From: Globisporangium splendens
Lineage: Eukaryota > Oomycota > Peronosporomycetes > Pythiales > Pythiaceae
Assembly (NCBI GenBank): GCA_006386115.1
Contig: VFIW01000113.1
Location: forward strand, 62,001-126,000
Reading direction: 5' to 3'
Length of the DNA: 64,000 nt
Part shown: piece by piece, positions 53,901 through 64,000 of the stretch
Layout of the letters: every line of letters starts with the position of its first letter
How positions within the stretch are numbered: the stretch's first letter is position 1
Translations under genes and position numbers: made by a program
Notes under the pieces: model-generated
Database searches by the model: none
What the model was told of the DNA's origin: nothing
Seen by the model: the letters and a program-made list of their open reading frames with translations, nothing else

Positions 53901-54214
53901 TTTCGATCCATTCGCTAAGCGAACGATCATTTCCTTGTTCGAGATAGGCAGGTCCAAACCTTGCCTTCTCACCACTTGTGTGCGGACAAAATTGTTCGAC
54001 GCACCAGTGTCTACAAGAGCCCGTAGAGGTTCTGAATAACCATCTACCTTAACCTTGTGGACTATCAAGGCTGGCTCTTGCTCGACATGCTCACATCTGT
54101 TCGCGGAAACTTCATGTGCATTGCGCACATCGGGGCAAGAGTTCTGCGCTTCCACGACATTCACAGAACTCTTTGTTCGCCCAGTAGGGAGCCCCGCTCC
54201 TACTGGTCGTTCCC
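50179..54214 (-). pseudogene. pro-pol of element D with most of RT deleted
   Basis: In the -1 frame after the shift signal: protease (VDTGASNNFVRTQVV, LDLDDKFDLILGMPWLRRY), an acidic Lys-rich linker, then the RT N-terminus (NPVYGLVKEYADIFPDKVPD, RGIRHEI). At about 53029 it jumps directly to GVRADPEKVKAIDDW, deleting roughly 200 residues that in B contain the RT fingers and the catalytic FDD box. A frame change near 52980 follows; then RNase H (YTDHASLRTAV), integrase (MDFIFGLPRDK, SDRDTRFTSRFW, DGQTERVNR), linker and chromodomain (FYRVRWLGYPPDSDTWEP) are open for over 900 codons to 50179. The element cannot make its own RT. Confidence 0.87.
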
Positions 54215-54221
54215 GTTTTTT
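54184..54221 (-). promoter_or_regulatory. Candidate -1 ribosomal frameshift signal, element D
   Basis: AAAAAAC at 54221-54215 (minus), an 11-nt spacer, hairpin at 54203-54184. Relative to A-C the inner pair at positions 6/14 changes from G-C to A-U and the bulge from U to C, leaving the fold intact. Confidence 0.65.
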
Positions 54222-55233
54222 GGCTGTTGGGAACGCTCGAATCGTCGGCCTCTGCCTGATCGATTCGATCGCGAACCGTGTGTCGCTTGCTGGCTTGGCA
54301 AGGACACCTTGCAATTTCTCGCGATGTGACCGGGCTTGCCGCAACGGAAACACTTCCCGTCATTGCGTGGCTGTCTGTTAGCGGTCGCATCGGCATACGA
54401 GATGTCCATCGGCTCTGGACCGTCGTATGTGACTGCGTGTTGTCGAACAGGGCGAGGGCCGAAACCGTTGAACTTGGCTTGCTTGATGCTGAATTCTTCT
54501 TGCATCGCTCGCTCGATGGCTTCATCCAGCGTCTTCGGATACTCGCGGAACAGCTGGTTCCGAATCGGACCGTCATTGAGCCCTGCCATGAGTGTCACAA
54601 TTTGCGTTGAGACATCAATCGGCTCATTCACGATACTTGACACAAGGTATCGTGCTCGTTGAGCGCACGAGCGTAGGTCGTATCTACCCTGACGAAGCTT
54701 TAAGAACTCAGCACGAACTCGAAATTCGCTCTGCGGAGGCTCAAAAGCTCTCTTCAGCTCTCGTTTGAAGTCGTCTAGGTCGTAGAAGCGATGTGGCTCC
54801 GCCAATCGCTTCCCATACGCCCAACTCTTGGCTCAACCCGCAAGGTTTGACATCGCAAACAACACTTGCTGCATTGGGTCCCGTAGTTGTCTTGCAGTGA
54901 TAGCTGCATCCAACTCAACGAACCATCTCGTTAGAGGTTCGTTTTCTCCGCCACGGTACGGAGATAATCGAGCTTCAGAGGCGCCACTCTCATCGCCGTG
55001 ACAGGAGTTGCAGGCTGTCGATGAGTGTTTATGATCTCGTGATGCATGAAGCTCGTAGCCGCATTCCTCTGCTCATCCGGTGACGCTGATCTCAGCAAGC
55101 TGATTACAGCTGCCTCACCGATGACTGCTCGCATACGCTCGAGGGCTGCCCACTCGTGGCTAGACAAATGAGGGAAATGCTCATTCGTCAGCTCCACGGT
55201 CTCTGCAGGCATCGTACCCATCGGCGTCTCCAT
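54200..55233 (-). pseudogene. gag of element D (frameshift and nonsense)
   Basis: It starts at ATG 55233 (METPMGTMPAETVELTNEHF). Conserved block HLSSHEWAALERMRAVIGEA, then a frame break near 54966 (PLKLDYLRTVAEK where the others have PLKLDVSPYRGGENEP). A TGA near 54832 replaces an Arg codon in the NLASRAKSW motif. The C-terminal part (FEPPQSEFRVRAEFLKLRQG, MAGLNDGPIRNQLFREYPKT, zinc knuckle CFRCGKPGHIARNC) is open to TAG 54200 inside the frameshift hairpin. D Gag is more diverged from A-C than they are from each other. With gag and RT both broken, D could only move with proteins supplied by another element. Confidence 0.85.
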
Positions 55234-55349
55234 CCTTCCATTGTTTCTCACAATCGAACAGGAGGTCTTGGAATGTCCGCGCACACTACACAAGCGGACT
55301 ATGCAGAGTCTTGACTTGGTCGTTGGAAGGACTACGAAGTGCTACCAGG

Positions 55350-55994
55350 TGTAAGAGGCCATCCGAGAGAGCCTCAAACACAGCACGCACGCTTGCGCTT
55401 GAGAGGAAGACTGGAGAGGAATTTGGCAAAAATGCAACTCTATTGAAATGAGCGTATGGTTCCTGACGCTACATATAAAACACCACTAGGACTCCTAGAG
55501 GTTTTATGCATAAAACCTAAACATGCAGAAATAAAACCTATGAATCTGATATATAAAACCTTGGGTACACTGAGGTTGAACCTACGGGATCTTCGAGAAA
55601 CTTGAACTTGAAGTACCGCGAAGATTCCCTGCAAAGTGATGGCTCACGCCACTCACTTCAGGTGGTAGAGACACGTTCGTCTCGTCACCAGTGTTGTTTC
55701 CCCAAGTAGGAACCATCATTCACATGTCTTGAGTACTGTTGTGCGTAATCACGCCGAATCTCAATGATTGCGAGCGACCAACACTCAACTCAGACACAGA
55801 TTGCTCTGACGCCAGACGATGACGTCACCTGTGCATGTGGGGATCACTTTTATGTGTTTCACCCAATATCTTCGCACCCACAATGCACTTCCACAAGGTG
55901 GTGTGTGACACACACAAAGAGCCACCTTGCATGCAATGGCAGCCTTAGCCCATTACAGCCACCTTGCATGTAATGGCAGTCTTAGCCCATTACA
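55350..55994 (-). repeat. 5' LTR of element D (645 bp)
   Basis: On the minus strand TGTAATGGGCTAAGACTGCC to GGCCTCTTACA, with the primer site beyond 55349. It carries the tandem ~38-bp terminal unit. At 55995 it abuts an inverted F LTR piece beginning CGTGT. Confidence 0.85.
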
Positions 55995-56056
55995 CGTGTG
56001 GATATAACCCACACTCTCTGGACCCAAGAACCAATGTAAAGGGAAGCCCCATTACA
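55995..56056 (-). repeat. First 62 bp of an F-family LTR, inverted
   Basis: The reverse complement reads TGTAATGGGGCTTCCC to ATATCCACACG and corresponds to the start of the F LTR. It is the left half of an LTR whose right half lies at 57485-57786. Next to it (56057-56085) is a C/T run that is the purine tract on the other strand, marking this as a 3' LTR. Confidence 0.82.
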
Positions 56057-56254
56057 TCACCCCCCCTCCCCCCCCCGTAAAGCGATTGGCCACGTAGAAA
56101 CGCGTACGCGACCAATTCTTCTGTGTTCTTCCGTGTTCGGAAGAACTGAGCGCAGGAGAAAGCGCTCTGCGGGCTGGTTTGCCGAGGTGCTGCGCGCCTC
56201 AGCAGTAAAGAATTATCCAAGCGCCGCAACTTGTACGAGGCGAGCCTCGTACAG

Positions 56255-56838
56255 ATGTCTTCGATCGACAGCGACGCTGTCGACTACGACTCAAGTTGTG
56301 AGGAGGGAACTCCTTACAATTCTCCTTTGAAATTCGTCACGACGACTGTCGAGCGTGATGGTCGGGCGAAAGAAGCAAAGCCTTCTTCCGGAGCGAAGCG
56401 TTCATTGCCCGCGGCTCTGTTGAATGAGCCTGCACGGAAAAAGCATCGTGAGGAGGGAGCTCCTCACGGATAAGCGAGTGGAGCCACCGCAGCGATTGAC
56501 ATTTCCGATGATGATGCATCGGATCGCACTGCAGTGGAGAACCTCGCGCAAGGAGGATCAGCGTCAGCTGATCCTGACTTGGTGAATGCAGCGAGAGGTA
56601 TTCTCCTCTCGTTGGACGTGCCCAATGGTGAATTGGATACTGTTGGCTCACTCGAGGGTTTGCTCCTCGATGTGGAATCCGAGACTGGTGCGCAGGTTAC
56701 TGTGTCATCGGGGAATAGTGTGTCGCCACACAATCTTGCCTTTCCGGCAGAGCAAAAGGATCCGGTGACGGGTCCTTCTGAAGGGATGGATTTCACCCCT
56801 TCTAATTGGAGTCACTTGTGGACACCCAAACCCAACTG
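56255..56838 (+). pseudogene. N-terminal fragment of an antisense ORF from an F-type element
   Basis: Next to the inverted F 3' LTR and purine tract, and therefore in the antisense position, a frame starts at ATG 56255 (MSSIDSDAVDYDSSCEEGTP). It has an acidic, Ser-rich region, a basic patch (ARKKHREE), one TAA at 56471-56473, and continues in the same frame (AAIDISDDDASDRTAVEN, LLLDVESETGAQVTV, TPSNWSHLWTPK) until cut at 56838 by a D-type LTR. General character (acidic, Ser-rich, basic cluster) resembles the N-terminus of the E antisense ORF, but no clear residue-level match was found. Its aromatic and coiled-coil parts, if any, are outside the fragment. Confidence 0.5.
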
Positions 56839-57484
56839 TGTAATGGGCTAAGACTGCCATTACATGCAAGGTGGCTGTAATGGGCTAAGGCTGCCATTGC
56901 ATGCAAGGTGGCTCTTTGTGTGTGTCACACACCACCTTGTGGAAGTGCATTGTGGGTGCGAAGATATTGGGTGAAGCACATAAAAGTGATCCCCACATGC
57001 ACAGGTGACGTCATCGCCTGACGTCAGAGCAATCTGTGTCTGAGTTGAGTGTTGGTCACTCGCAATCATTGAGATTCGGCGTGATTACGCACAACAGTAC
57101 TCAAGACATGTGAATGATGGTTCCTACTTGGGGAAACAACACTGGTGACGAGACGAACGTGTCTCTACCACCTGAAGTGAGTGGCGTGAGCCATTCACTT
57201 TGCAGGGAATCTTCGCGGTACTTCAAGTTCAAGTTTCTCGAAGATCCCGTAGGTTCAACCTCAGTGTACCCAAGGCTTTATATATCAGATTCATAGGTTA
57301 TATTTCTGCATGTTTAGGTTTTATGCATAAAACCTGTAGGAGTCCTAGTGGTGTTTTATATGTAGTGTCAGGAACCATGAGCTCATTTCAATTCAGTTGT
57401 ATTTTTGCCAAGTTCCTCTCCAGTCTTCCTCTCGAGCGCAAGCGTGCGTGCTGTGTTTGAGGCTGTCTCGGATAGCCTCTTACA
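56839..57484 (+). repeat. D-type LTR in plus orientation (646 bp)
   Basis: TGTAATGGGCTAAGACTGCC to GCCTCTTACA, with the tandem terminal unit and paired TGACGTCA sites at 57006-57026. It is inverted relative to the D 5' LTR at 55350-55994. The right flank ACACG continues an F LTR; the left flank is AACTG. Confidence 0.85.
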
Positions 57485-57786
57485 ACACGGGTTCTACCAC
57501 TCTCTACAAACCCACCCGTTGAACCATCAACACTCTATTTAGCCAATTGCATTTTTAGCCAATAAGAACATCCCATTAAAGTTTAATCTCATTGGATGAT
57601 AGTCGGATTGGACACCCGACTATCTACCAATCGAAGACGCCGCAGGAACAACCCATCAGATTTGCATTTCAAACCTTAAGATTTCAATTCACTTCACTTT
57701 TGGACACAGCATTACCGCTGCGCCCTTCCTCTCACCTGCGCTTCCTCAACGCACGTGTACGCCGTGTAACAGGTAACCCCGTTACA
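57485..57786 (+). repeat. Right part of an F-family LTR
   Basis: ACACGGGTTCTACC to CCCGTTACA, matching the F LTR from about position 60 to its end. With the inverted piece at 55995-56056 it would form one complete LTR in which ACACG is shared, i.e. a target duplication. Confidence 0.82.
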
Positions 57787-58036
57787 ATTCTCCCTGTAAT
57801 ATACCTCGATAAACACATTCCCTTACATGCTTTACAATTGTCTTTGTGTCACCACACAACAACAATGCAAATGAACTATTAAAAGCCTTCTATTAGGCAT
57901 CGTATTAAATTGATATGCCTTCTGTGTCTGATAAGCAATTGTAGCGATTGAATGGAGACCAGACCTTTCTCAGCGAATGATATGTTACGAAACGGTCGTT
58001 TTATTGCTGTGCTTGATATGAGAGCGCTCTGAGGTC
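57787..58036. other. No recognisable feature
   Basis: This A/T-richer stretch lies between the F LTR end and the first recognisable LINE residues. I see no convincing protein or repeat. It may hold decayed upstream LINE sequence. Confidence 0.35.
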
Positions 58037-59924
58037 GTGGATCAGCTAGTGAATCTACAAAAGCAATTTTTGTGGCAATCGACACTCGGCACAGAAGGCA
58101 CGAGGCACAAGGTGAGTCCTTCCCTGCTCTACCTGCCGGTCAAGGAAGGAGATATTGGTCTCTATTCAATATCTCTTGTAATAAAGCGACAAGCGATGCG
58201 GTGGACAACTCGGTGGCTACAGTGAACGCGAGACAAGTATACAGAAGCTTGGCGTGAACAGGTTCATCAGGACAAAAGTCAAAACTGAGCATGCTGCACG
58301 ATTTCACCCAAGGAGCGAAGCCAGCACGCAGAGACAAGGCTGTACCAGACGAACAATATCCACAGACTCGGGTGGGAGTATCTCTGTGAAGACCTGGTGG
58401 CGGCAGAGGGACGCAATCCCGCGTGGAAAGACGATCTGAAGCAGCAAATGGAATCCTTGCTACCGACCGTGGACCTCGTGTGGAGATCAGAAGGAGGCGA
58501 AGGTGTGTATTTTGGGAGAAAACCTGAGCAGACGATTCATCAACTATCGGAAGAGACTCGAGCCTTCTGGTCATCCTTTCAGTGGAACGGCAACCCCTGG
58601 ATAATCGACAGTCAAGGCGAGCAATATACAGTCAAAACGGTTCCTTTCCTGAAGGAATGCAATTTGGCCAGCTTCGACGTGAGACAGGAAGAAGAGCGAG
58701 TGTTCTCCGTGCGGCTACCAACCATGACGGCGACTCTCACGTCCAAACGAAGGGCCACCCTGCGAAAACTCGTAACCAGCATCATTCTATGCTCACCGGA
58801 GATAGTAATCGATGCAGGCAACCAGCTAATCAGTCACCAGGAGCCGTGGAGCAGGAAACCCACAAAACGAGAGTACAAGTGGATCAGCAACGGCATGGGA
58901 ACCATCATCGCGGTGCCAGGGTCGGAGAGGAGCCACACGGACTACATTCAGATGCAACGGCAAGCAAATGGAGTTCTCTGGACAGTGACCGACTGGACCG
59001 GGGATGCTACCTGTCAACAAGACGTTGCAATGATCGAAGAAGAAATAAAGACTGTAGGGTGGACATTCAAACCGCACCCGTTCACGACGTACTGTCCATG
59101 GCTGGTGCATGAACGTACGCCTCCAAAGAGCATCCAGAAGACAATTGACCGAGCAAGAACACGGAGGCTGCACAGCAAGTTGCATCAAGGTCTCGGAGGA
59201 CTCGCAGGCAAGCTCAACCAAGTCGCGAAAACCGATCGGTGGTACAGTCATGTGCAGTACCGACTGCCAGCAGATCTGTGGAAACAACAAGGATGTCTTA
59301 CGCCGTATCAGATGTGGACGACACACCGGATTTCTACGATGCAGCTCAACCTGTTCCAACCGGGAAGGATCGAGTCTTCAGCGTGCCCAAGCAATGCCGG
59401 ATGTGGGGAGACAAAAGAAACTATCACACATAGTCTGGAGTTGCAAGCGAGCGCAAGCTGCGTGGACGGCCATCCTCGGGCGATGGATTGGTCGAACATT
59501 GACGGAGCAAGCACTCAATCTCTTCCTGCCTCATATTGCTAGCCGCACAACCCCGACAGGTCAACGATCTTTGCTCCAGGAATTGGAAAAGCACTTCGGG
59601 TTCATTACTCCGGAACACTCGACAGCACTACAGAAACCTTGGTTTATCGTCACATCAAGCATCCCAGTATTGCTGTGGAGAACGAGAGTGGAAATTGTGC
59701 ATGAACGGCAACACGTTGCTATCGAAGAAAGCACCAAGCGTGTGTGGACTGCGTGTGTGATGCAAGTGCGAGCTGTGGCTCATCGAATGAGAACGCTCCA
59801 AGGAGAAAAGATCAATGCAACTTGCCTGAGCCAACTGCTCAGAGTACTGGAGAGACAAGACCTGTCGCACCAACTGGAAGCATGGACGACGGCGCGTTTG
59901 TATTTCGGTGGAGGTGCACGAGGC
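58037..59924 (+). pseudogene. C-terminal part of a LINE (non-LTR) ORF2, 5' truncated
   Basis: The first recognisable block is LQKQFLWQSTLGTEGTRHKV followed by LYLPVKEGDIGLYSI, the post-RT 'thumb/linker' motif of LINE reverse transcriptases. A frame change near 58230-58400 leads into a long stretch (AEGRNPAWKDDLKQQMESLL, WISNGMGTIIAVPG) without known domain. The zinc-finger zf-RVT-like region begins CPSNAGCGETKETITH; near 59430 the frame shifts and continues IVWSCKRAQAAWTAIL. The remainder (LLQELEKHFGFITPEHS, WTACVMQVRAVAHRM) is open until the copia H LTR at 59925. The missing 5' part fits the usual LINE truncation, but the RT core is absent. No poly(A) tail is visible because the 3' end is cut. 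Confidence 0.6.
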
Positions 59925-60155
59925 TGGTGAGCAAAGGCGGCTTGGGTGGTTGGATGCAAAATGCAAAGTGATTGATTGAATGAGGTCCTCAGTTCGCATG
60001 CATGCCTGATGCCTGCTACATCTAAGCCTACTGGATTCATTGCTGGATTCATGTCTGTACTATCCACAAAGAATCTTCCACATAAACAGATGGTGGGTAC
60101 GGATCAGATTCCGAACCCACACCCATGTCGTACCTGTCGTAATCAAGTGACACAA
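59925..60155 (-). repeat. 3' LTR-like end of copia element H
   Basis: About 230 bp similar to 62345-62567 (shared GTGGTTGGATGCAAAATGCA, GATTGAATGAGGTCCT, TCTGTACTATCCAC, ACCTGTCGTAA). It starts with a TG-like terminus at the LINE junction. The inner boundary is approximate. Confidence 0.55.
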
Positions 60156-60223
60156 CCATCGGAACGATGGTGATGCCAAGAGTGAAGGTTAGTACAACTG
60201 GTAGATACCGGTAGTACCGGTAC

Positions 60224-62344
60224 TCACACCGTCGCAGATCGAGGCGTCTTCACAACACTCCCACTCGACTCGATGGTGACTTGGATGCTGAGCTTGGTGC
60301 GAAGGTAGTCGAACTGCGCTGACGGAATCGGCTTCGTCATGATGTCGGCCAACATCTCTTGCGTCGGACAGTACTCCAGCACCACTTGACCGTCCTCGAC
60401 CTTCTCGCGCACGAAGTGGTAGCGAATGTCGATGTGCTTGGTGCGCTTGTGAAACTCGGGGTTCTTGGCCAACGCGATCGAACCTTGGTTGTCTTCGTAC
60501 ACCGTCACGGCTCCGTTCCCGGTATCTTCACCGAGTTCACGCAGAAATGCCTTGAGCCACACCGCTTCTTGTGTTTCTTCTGAGAGCGCCATGTACTCGG
60601 CTTCTGTCGACGATAGCGCCACAGCGCGCTGCTTCTTGCTGCGCCAGCTGATGCAGCCACCGTTGAGCGTGAACACGTATCCGCTGGTGCTTCGTCGAGT
60701 CTCGATATCGCCCGCCCAGTCGGCGTCCGAGTAGCCGTAGAGTTCGCCATCGCCAGAGCCGGAGAAACGAATGCCGTGCGTCGGTGTCGCTTGCAGGTAT
60801 CGGAGCACGCGCTTGAGGGCTTGCCAGTGCGTCGGACACGGGTCAGCGGCAAACTGGCTCAGCACTCCCACCGCAGCCGCGAGGTCCGGACGCGTTGCCA
60901 CCATGAGGTACATCACGGCACCAACCGCGCTGCGGTATGGCACACTCTTCATGGTCTCGTCGTGCTTGCACCCGCCTTCGCACATGGTCTTCGTCAACTT
61001 CAGTCCGGGGTCTTGTGGTGTCTTCACGCGCTTGCAGTCTTGTATGCCGAACTTACTCAGGATCGACTGCAGAAACTTGGTCTGCCGCATCGACACGTCG
61101 CCCGACTTGTCATCACGCTCGACTTCCATGCCGAGGCAGTACTTGAGTTCGCCGAGATCGGACATCTCGAAGCGCTCACTCAACGCACGCTTGGTCGCCG
61201 TGAGCAGATCCATGTCGTTGCATGCGAGGATGAGGTCGTCGATGTAGAGCACCACGAACATCATGGTTGAGCCATCACGCTTGACGTAGATGCAGTGGTC
61301 CATCTCGCACTTGGTGAAACCGATCTTGCGCATGAATTCGTCGATGGTCTGGTTCCACATGCGAGGCGACTGCTCGAGACCGTACAACGCACGCTTGAGC
61401 TTGCACACATGGTCGGGATACTTGGGGTCGACGAATCCCACAGGCTGCTTCATGTAGATCTCTTCATCGAGCAGACCATTGAGGAACGCGGTCTTGACAT
61501 CCATCTGGTGCAGCACGAGCTTGTACTGCGCTGCGATGCTCAAGATGATCCGGATCGACGCGAACTTGGCCACCGGCGCGAATGTCTCCTCGAAGTCAAC
61601 GCCGTACTTCTGCAGGAATCCCTTCGCCACGAGACGCGCCTTGTACCGCTCGATGAGACCCTCGACGGTCTCCTTCACCTTGAAGACCCACTTGCTGCTG
61701 ATAGCCTTGCAGCCACGTGGCAGTGGCACGAGCTCCCATGTCTCGTTCTTGCATAGCGACTCGAACTCGGAGTCGCACGCTTCCATCCACTTGCTTGCGT
61801 CGCTGGATTCCATCGCAGACTCGAACGACGTCGGTAAATCTCCCACTGAATACACGACGTGAGTGCATTCTTCTTCTTCTTCAATCGATGCGAGCAGTGC
61901 CGACGTGTCATCGAGCGATGACCTTGGACCTGGTGCTGGCGTCGAACTTGATCCGCTTGTACGACTCACGCGTCCATAACGCTTCTCCACGGACGGCTCC
62001 GACAGAGCTTCGAGCGAATTCGTTCGCGAATGGCGTTTGGACCCCGGTGGGTACTCGGCACTTGGCTGCTTCGGCTGCTGCTGTCGCTGTGGCTTCTGGC
62101 GCGGTTGTTGCTGTTGCTGCCATTGCGGCCGCTCGTGCGTCGATACTGGCTCTTCCGATTGGTCGCTCATGTCTTCGTCGCTGCCCTTGTTGTCGTAGTC
62201 AGCGTAGTCTTCACCATCCGTCGCTTCATCCTCGTCACGAAATTCGACTGCGTTGTTGCCGACTTGTCCGCACTTGCCGCTGTCGAACGTGTCTTCCATG
62301 AACTGAGCGTCGCGACTCACGACGATCCGACCGCTCGACAGCTC
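60224..62344 (-). pseudogene. Ty1/copia RT-RNase H polyprotein (element H), 5' truncated but open
   Basis: An open frame of nearly 700 codons to TAA at 60224. It enters at about [15 protein letters not shown], the end of a copia integrase, followed by an acidic/Gln-rich linker, then [62 protein letters not shown], catalytic [11 protein letters not shown]; then RNase H with [60 protein letters not shown] and [10 protein letters not shown]. No internal stop is visible, so this part has been lost from selection only recently. Gag, protease and integrase core are missing beyond 62344, where the LTR of element I begins. Function would be reverse transcription of copia RNA. Confidence 0.9.
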
Positions 62345-62567
62345 TGTTGAAACGGGGCACTTGAGTGGTTGGATGCAAAATGCAAAGTGATTGATTGAAT
62401 GAGGTCCTTAGTTCACATGCACACATGCTACCTCTAAGCCTACTGGATTCCTACTGGATTCTTGTCTGTACTATCCACTAGGAACGTTACACATAAACAG
62501 CTGGTGGGTGCGATCAGATCCTGCACCCACAATCATGTCTTACCTGTCGTAAACATATGACCGTATA
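62345..62567 (-). repeat. 3' LTR of copia element I (approximate inner end)
   Basis: On the minus strand it ends CCCCGTTTCAACA at 62345, directly against element H integrase sequence, and is similar to 59925-60155. I apparently inserted into H; the target duplication cannot be checked because the other end is outside the window. Confidence 0.55.
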
Positions 62568-62645
62568 TACTGGAGTGGCGTAAACACGCACATTCAGACT
62601 TGACTGTCGCAATCTTGACATTCGGACAAACTCGACACTCGACAG

Positions 62646-64000
62646 TTACACAGTCGGTGCTCGAGTCGCACTTTCGACAACATTGTCAACATTGTCAACA
62701 TTGTCAACACTCCCACTCGACTCGACGGCGACTTGGATTCCGAGTTTGCTTCGGAGTGCGCCAAACTGGTTCGTGCCGATCGCCTTCGTCATCATGTCTG
62801 CGAGCATGTCTTCGGTCGGACAGTATTCCAACACGACTTGGTCATCTTCGACTTTTTCGCGAACAAAGTGGTAACGGATGTCGATGTGTTTGGTGCGCTT
62901 GTGAAACTCGGGATTTTTCGCAAGTGCGATCGAACCTTGGTTGTCTTCGAATATCTTCACCGGTCGATCACTCGAGTGTTCACCGAGCTCGCACAGAATG
63001 CCTTTCAACCAAACTGCTTCTTGGGTTGCTTCGGACAGTGCCATGTACTCTGCTTCCGTCGACGACAGTGCCACAGATCGCTGTTTCTTGCTTCGCCAAC
63101 TGATGCACCCGCCGTTGAGAATGAATGCATATCCACTTGTGCTTCGGCGAGAGTCGATGTCGCCAGCCCAATCCGCATCGGAGTACCCAATAAGCTCACC
63201 ACTTGTGTTGGCTGAGAACGTGATACCATGCGTCTGGGTGCCATTGAGATACCGGAATACGCGCTTGAGTGCTTGCCAATGCGTCGGACACGGGTCGGAT
63301 GCAAACTGACTCAGCACTCCCACTGCCGCTGCGAGGTCCGGTCGAGTTGCCACCATGAGGTACATCAGACACCCAACAGCACTTCGGTACGGCACGTTCT
63401 TCATTGTTTCGTCGTGCTTGCAACCGCCTTCGCACATATTCTTCACCAACTTGAGACTCGCATCTTGCGGACTCTTGACCGGTTTGCTGTCACTCATGCC
63501 AAACTTGCACAAGATCGATTGCGCGAACTTGGTCTGTCGAATCGAAACTGCACCGGACACCGCATCTCGCTTGATCTCCATACCGAGACAATACTTGAGT
63601 TCACCCATGTCGGTCATCTCGAATCGCTTGCACAACGCGCGCTTGGTCGTCGCCAACATACCTTCGCTGCTGCACGCAATGATCAAATCATCCACGTACA
63701 ACACCACAAACACCATCTCGACACCATCGCGCTTGACGTACACACAGTGATCCAACTCGCACTTGGTAAAACCACACTCCAGCATGAATGCGTCGATGGT
63801 CTGGTTTCACATTCGCGGCGCTTGCTTCAAACCATACAACGAACGCTTCAATTTGCACACGTAGTCGGGATGCGCTTGGTCGACATACCCATCGGGTTGC
63901 TTCATGTAGATGTCTTCGTCCAACACACCGTTCAGGAACGCGGTCTTGACATCCATCTGGTGTAGCATCAAATTGTACTTGGCAGCAAGACTGAGGATGA
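62646..64000 (-). pseudogene. Ty1/copia RT-RNase H (element I), continuing past the window
   Basis: The same family as H. From the window edge: [24 protein letters not shown] sequence, [11 protein letters not shown], then PRM*NQTIDAFM, in which TGA replaces the Trp of PRMWNQTID at about 63809, a nonsense mutation. Downstream the frame is open: catalytic [26 protein letters not shown], RNase H ([69 protein letters not shown]) to TAA at 62646. Near the C-terminus a short tandem repeat adds VDNVDNVDNV, absent from H. Gag, protease and integrase are expected beyond 64000. Confidence 0.88.
62678..62709. repeat. 9-bp minisatellite inside copia I coding sequence
   Basis: CAACATTGT is repeated three times in tandem plus a partial unit. 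Because the unit is a multiple of three it keeps the frame and encodes VDN repeats near the end of element I's RNase H. Confidence 0.75.

Larger units (their letters stand above)
42097..55994 (-). mobile_element. Composite of gypsy elements C and D sharing one recombinant LTR
   Basis: Order on the minus strand from 55994: D 5' LTR (55994-55350), D gag, D pol, D antisense ORF region, hybrid LTR (49777-49101), C gag, C pol, C antisense ORF region, C 3' LTR (42745-42097). Two internal regions with three LTRs is the layout expected from recombination between LTRs of two related insertions. The left flank is CAAGG in element F; the right flank, after undoing a later inversion, is CAGTT. They do not match, as expected if two insertions were fused. 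Confidence 0.78.

Noticed and set aside
58140..58574. Minus-strand frame across the LINE
   Set aside because: It is the complement of recognisable LINE protein sequence, with no domain of its own.
62678..62709. CRISPR-like short repeats
   Set aside because: Units are 9 bp, directly tandem, without spacers, and lie inside a coding frame.

Overview
The window looks like eukaryotic, probably oomycete (stramenopile) DNA. It has a small island of intron-bearing host genes (about 1-6.9 kb) followed by some 57 kb of nested, mostly broken retrotransposons. Short GT-AG introns (73-74 nt where I could place both ends exactly), a tandem pair of SLC44/CTL-type transporters, a HIT-domain hydrolase and Ty3/gypsy chromodomain elements support this. 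No bacterial, plastid, tRNA, rRNA or CRISPR feature was seen.

Host island: the 3' end of a leucine-rich-repeat/coiled-coil gene (to 1145, +), two paralogous choline-transporter-like genes (1226-2810 and 3329-4849, both -), and a ten-exon HIT-family gene with an unexplained N-terminal half (5179-6891, +).

Transposon region, left to right: a mosaic of LTR scraps and copia RT (7.26-8.08 kb); gypsy fragment '0' (8.08-10.15 kb, +); gypsy A (10.15-16.64 kb, -, 5' truncated); gypsy B (16.74-24.41 kb, +, nearly complete with both LTRs); copia K (24.4-28.1 kb, -) carrying one solo LTR and bordered by a second, each with a perfect 5-bp target duplication; gypsy G (28.7-31.58 kb, +), cut by gypsy E (31.58-39.44 kb, +, both LTRs); gypsy F (39.46-42.10 kb, +), cut by gypsy C (42.10-49.78 kb, -), which shares one recombinant LTR with gypsy D (49.10-55.99 kb, -); an inverted F 3' end between two opposite D-type LTRs (55.35-57.79 kb); a 5'-truncated LINE (58.0-59.9 kb, +); and two copia elements, H and I (59.9-64.0 kb, -).

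Two features deserve most attention. First, gypsy elements of several families carry a long open frame on the strand OPPOSITE to pol, starting between the pol stop and the 3' LTR and running back through the integrase-chromodomain linker. It encodes a basic/acidic N-terminus, a small aromatic domain recognisable in both the A-D group and E, and a long coiled coil. Second, gag and pol of A, B, C, D and F are joined by the same candidate -1 frameshift cassette: AAAAAAC, exactly 11 nt of spacer, then a 20-nt bulged hairpin with compensatory base changes. The order and state of the elements also record an inversion between inverted LTRs and an LTR-LTR recombination. All coordinates and gene models here are read by eye.
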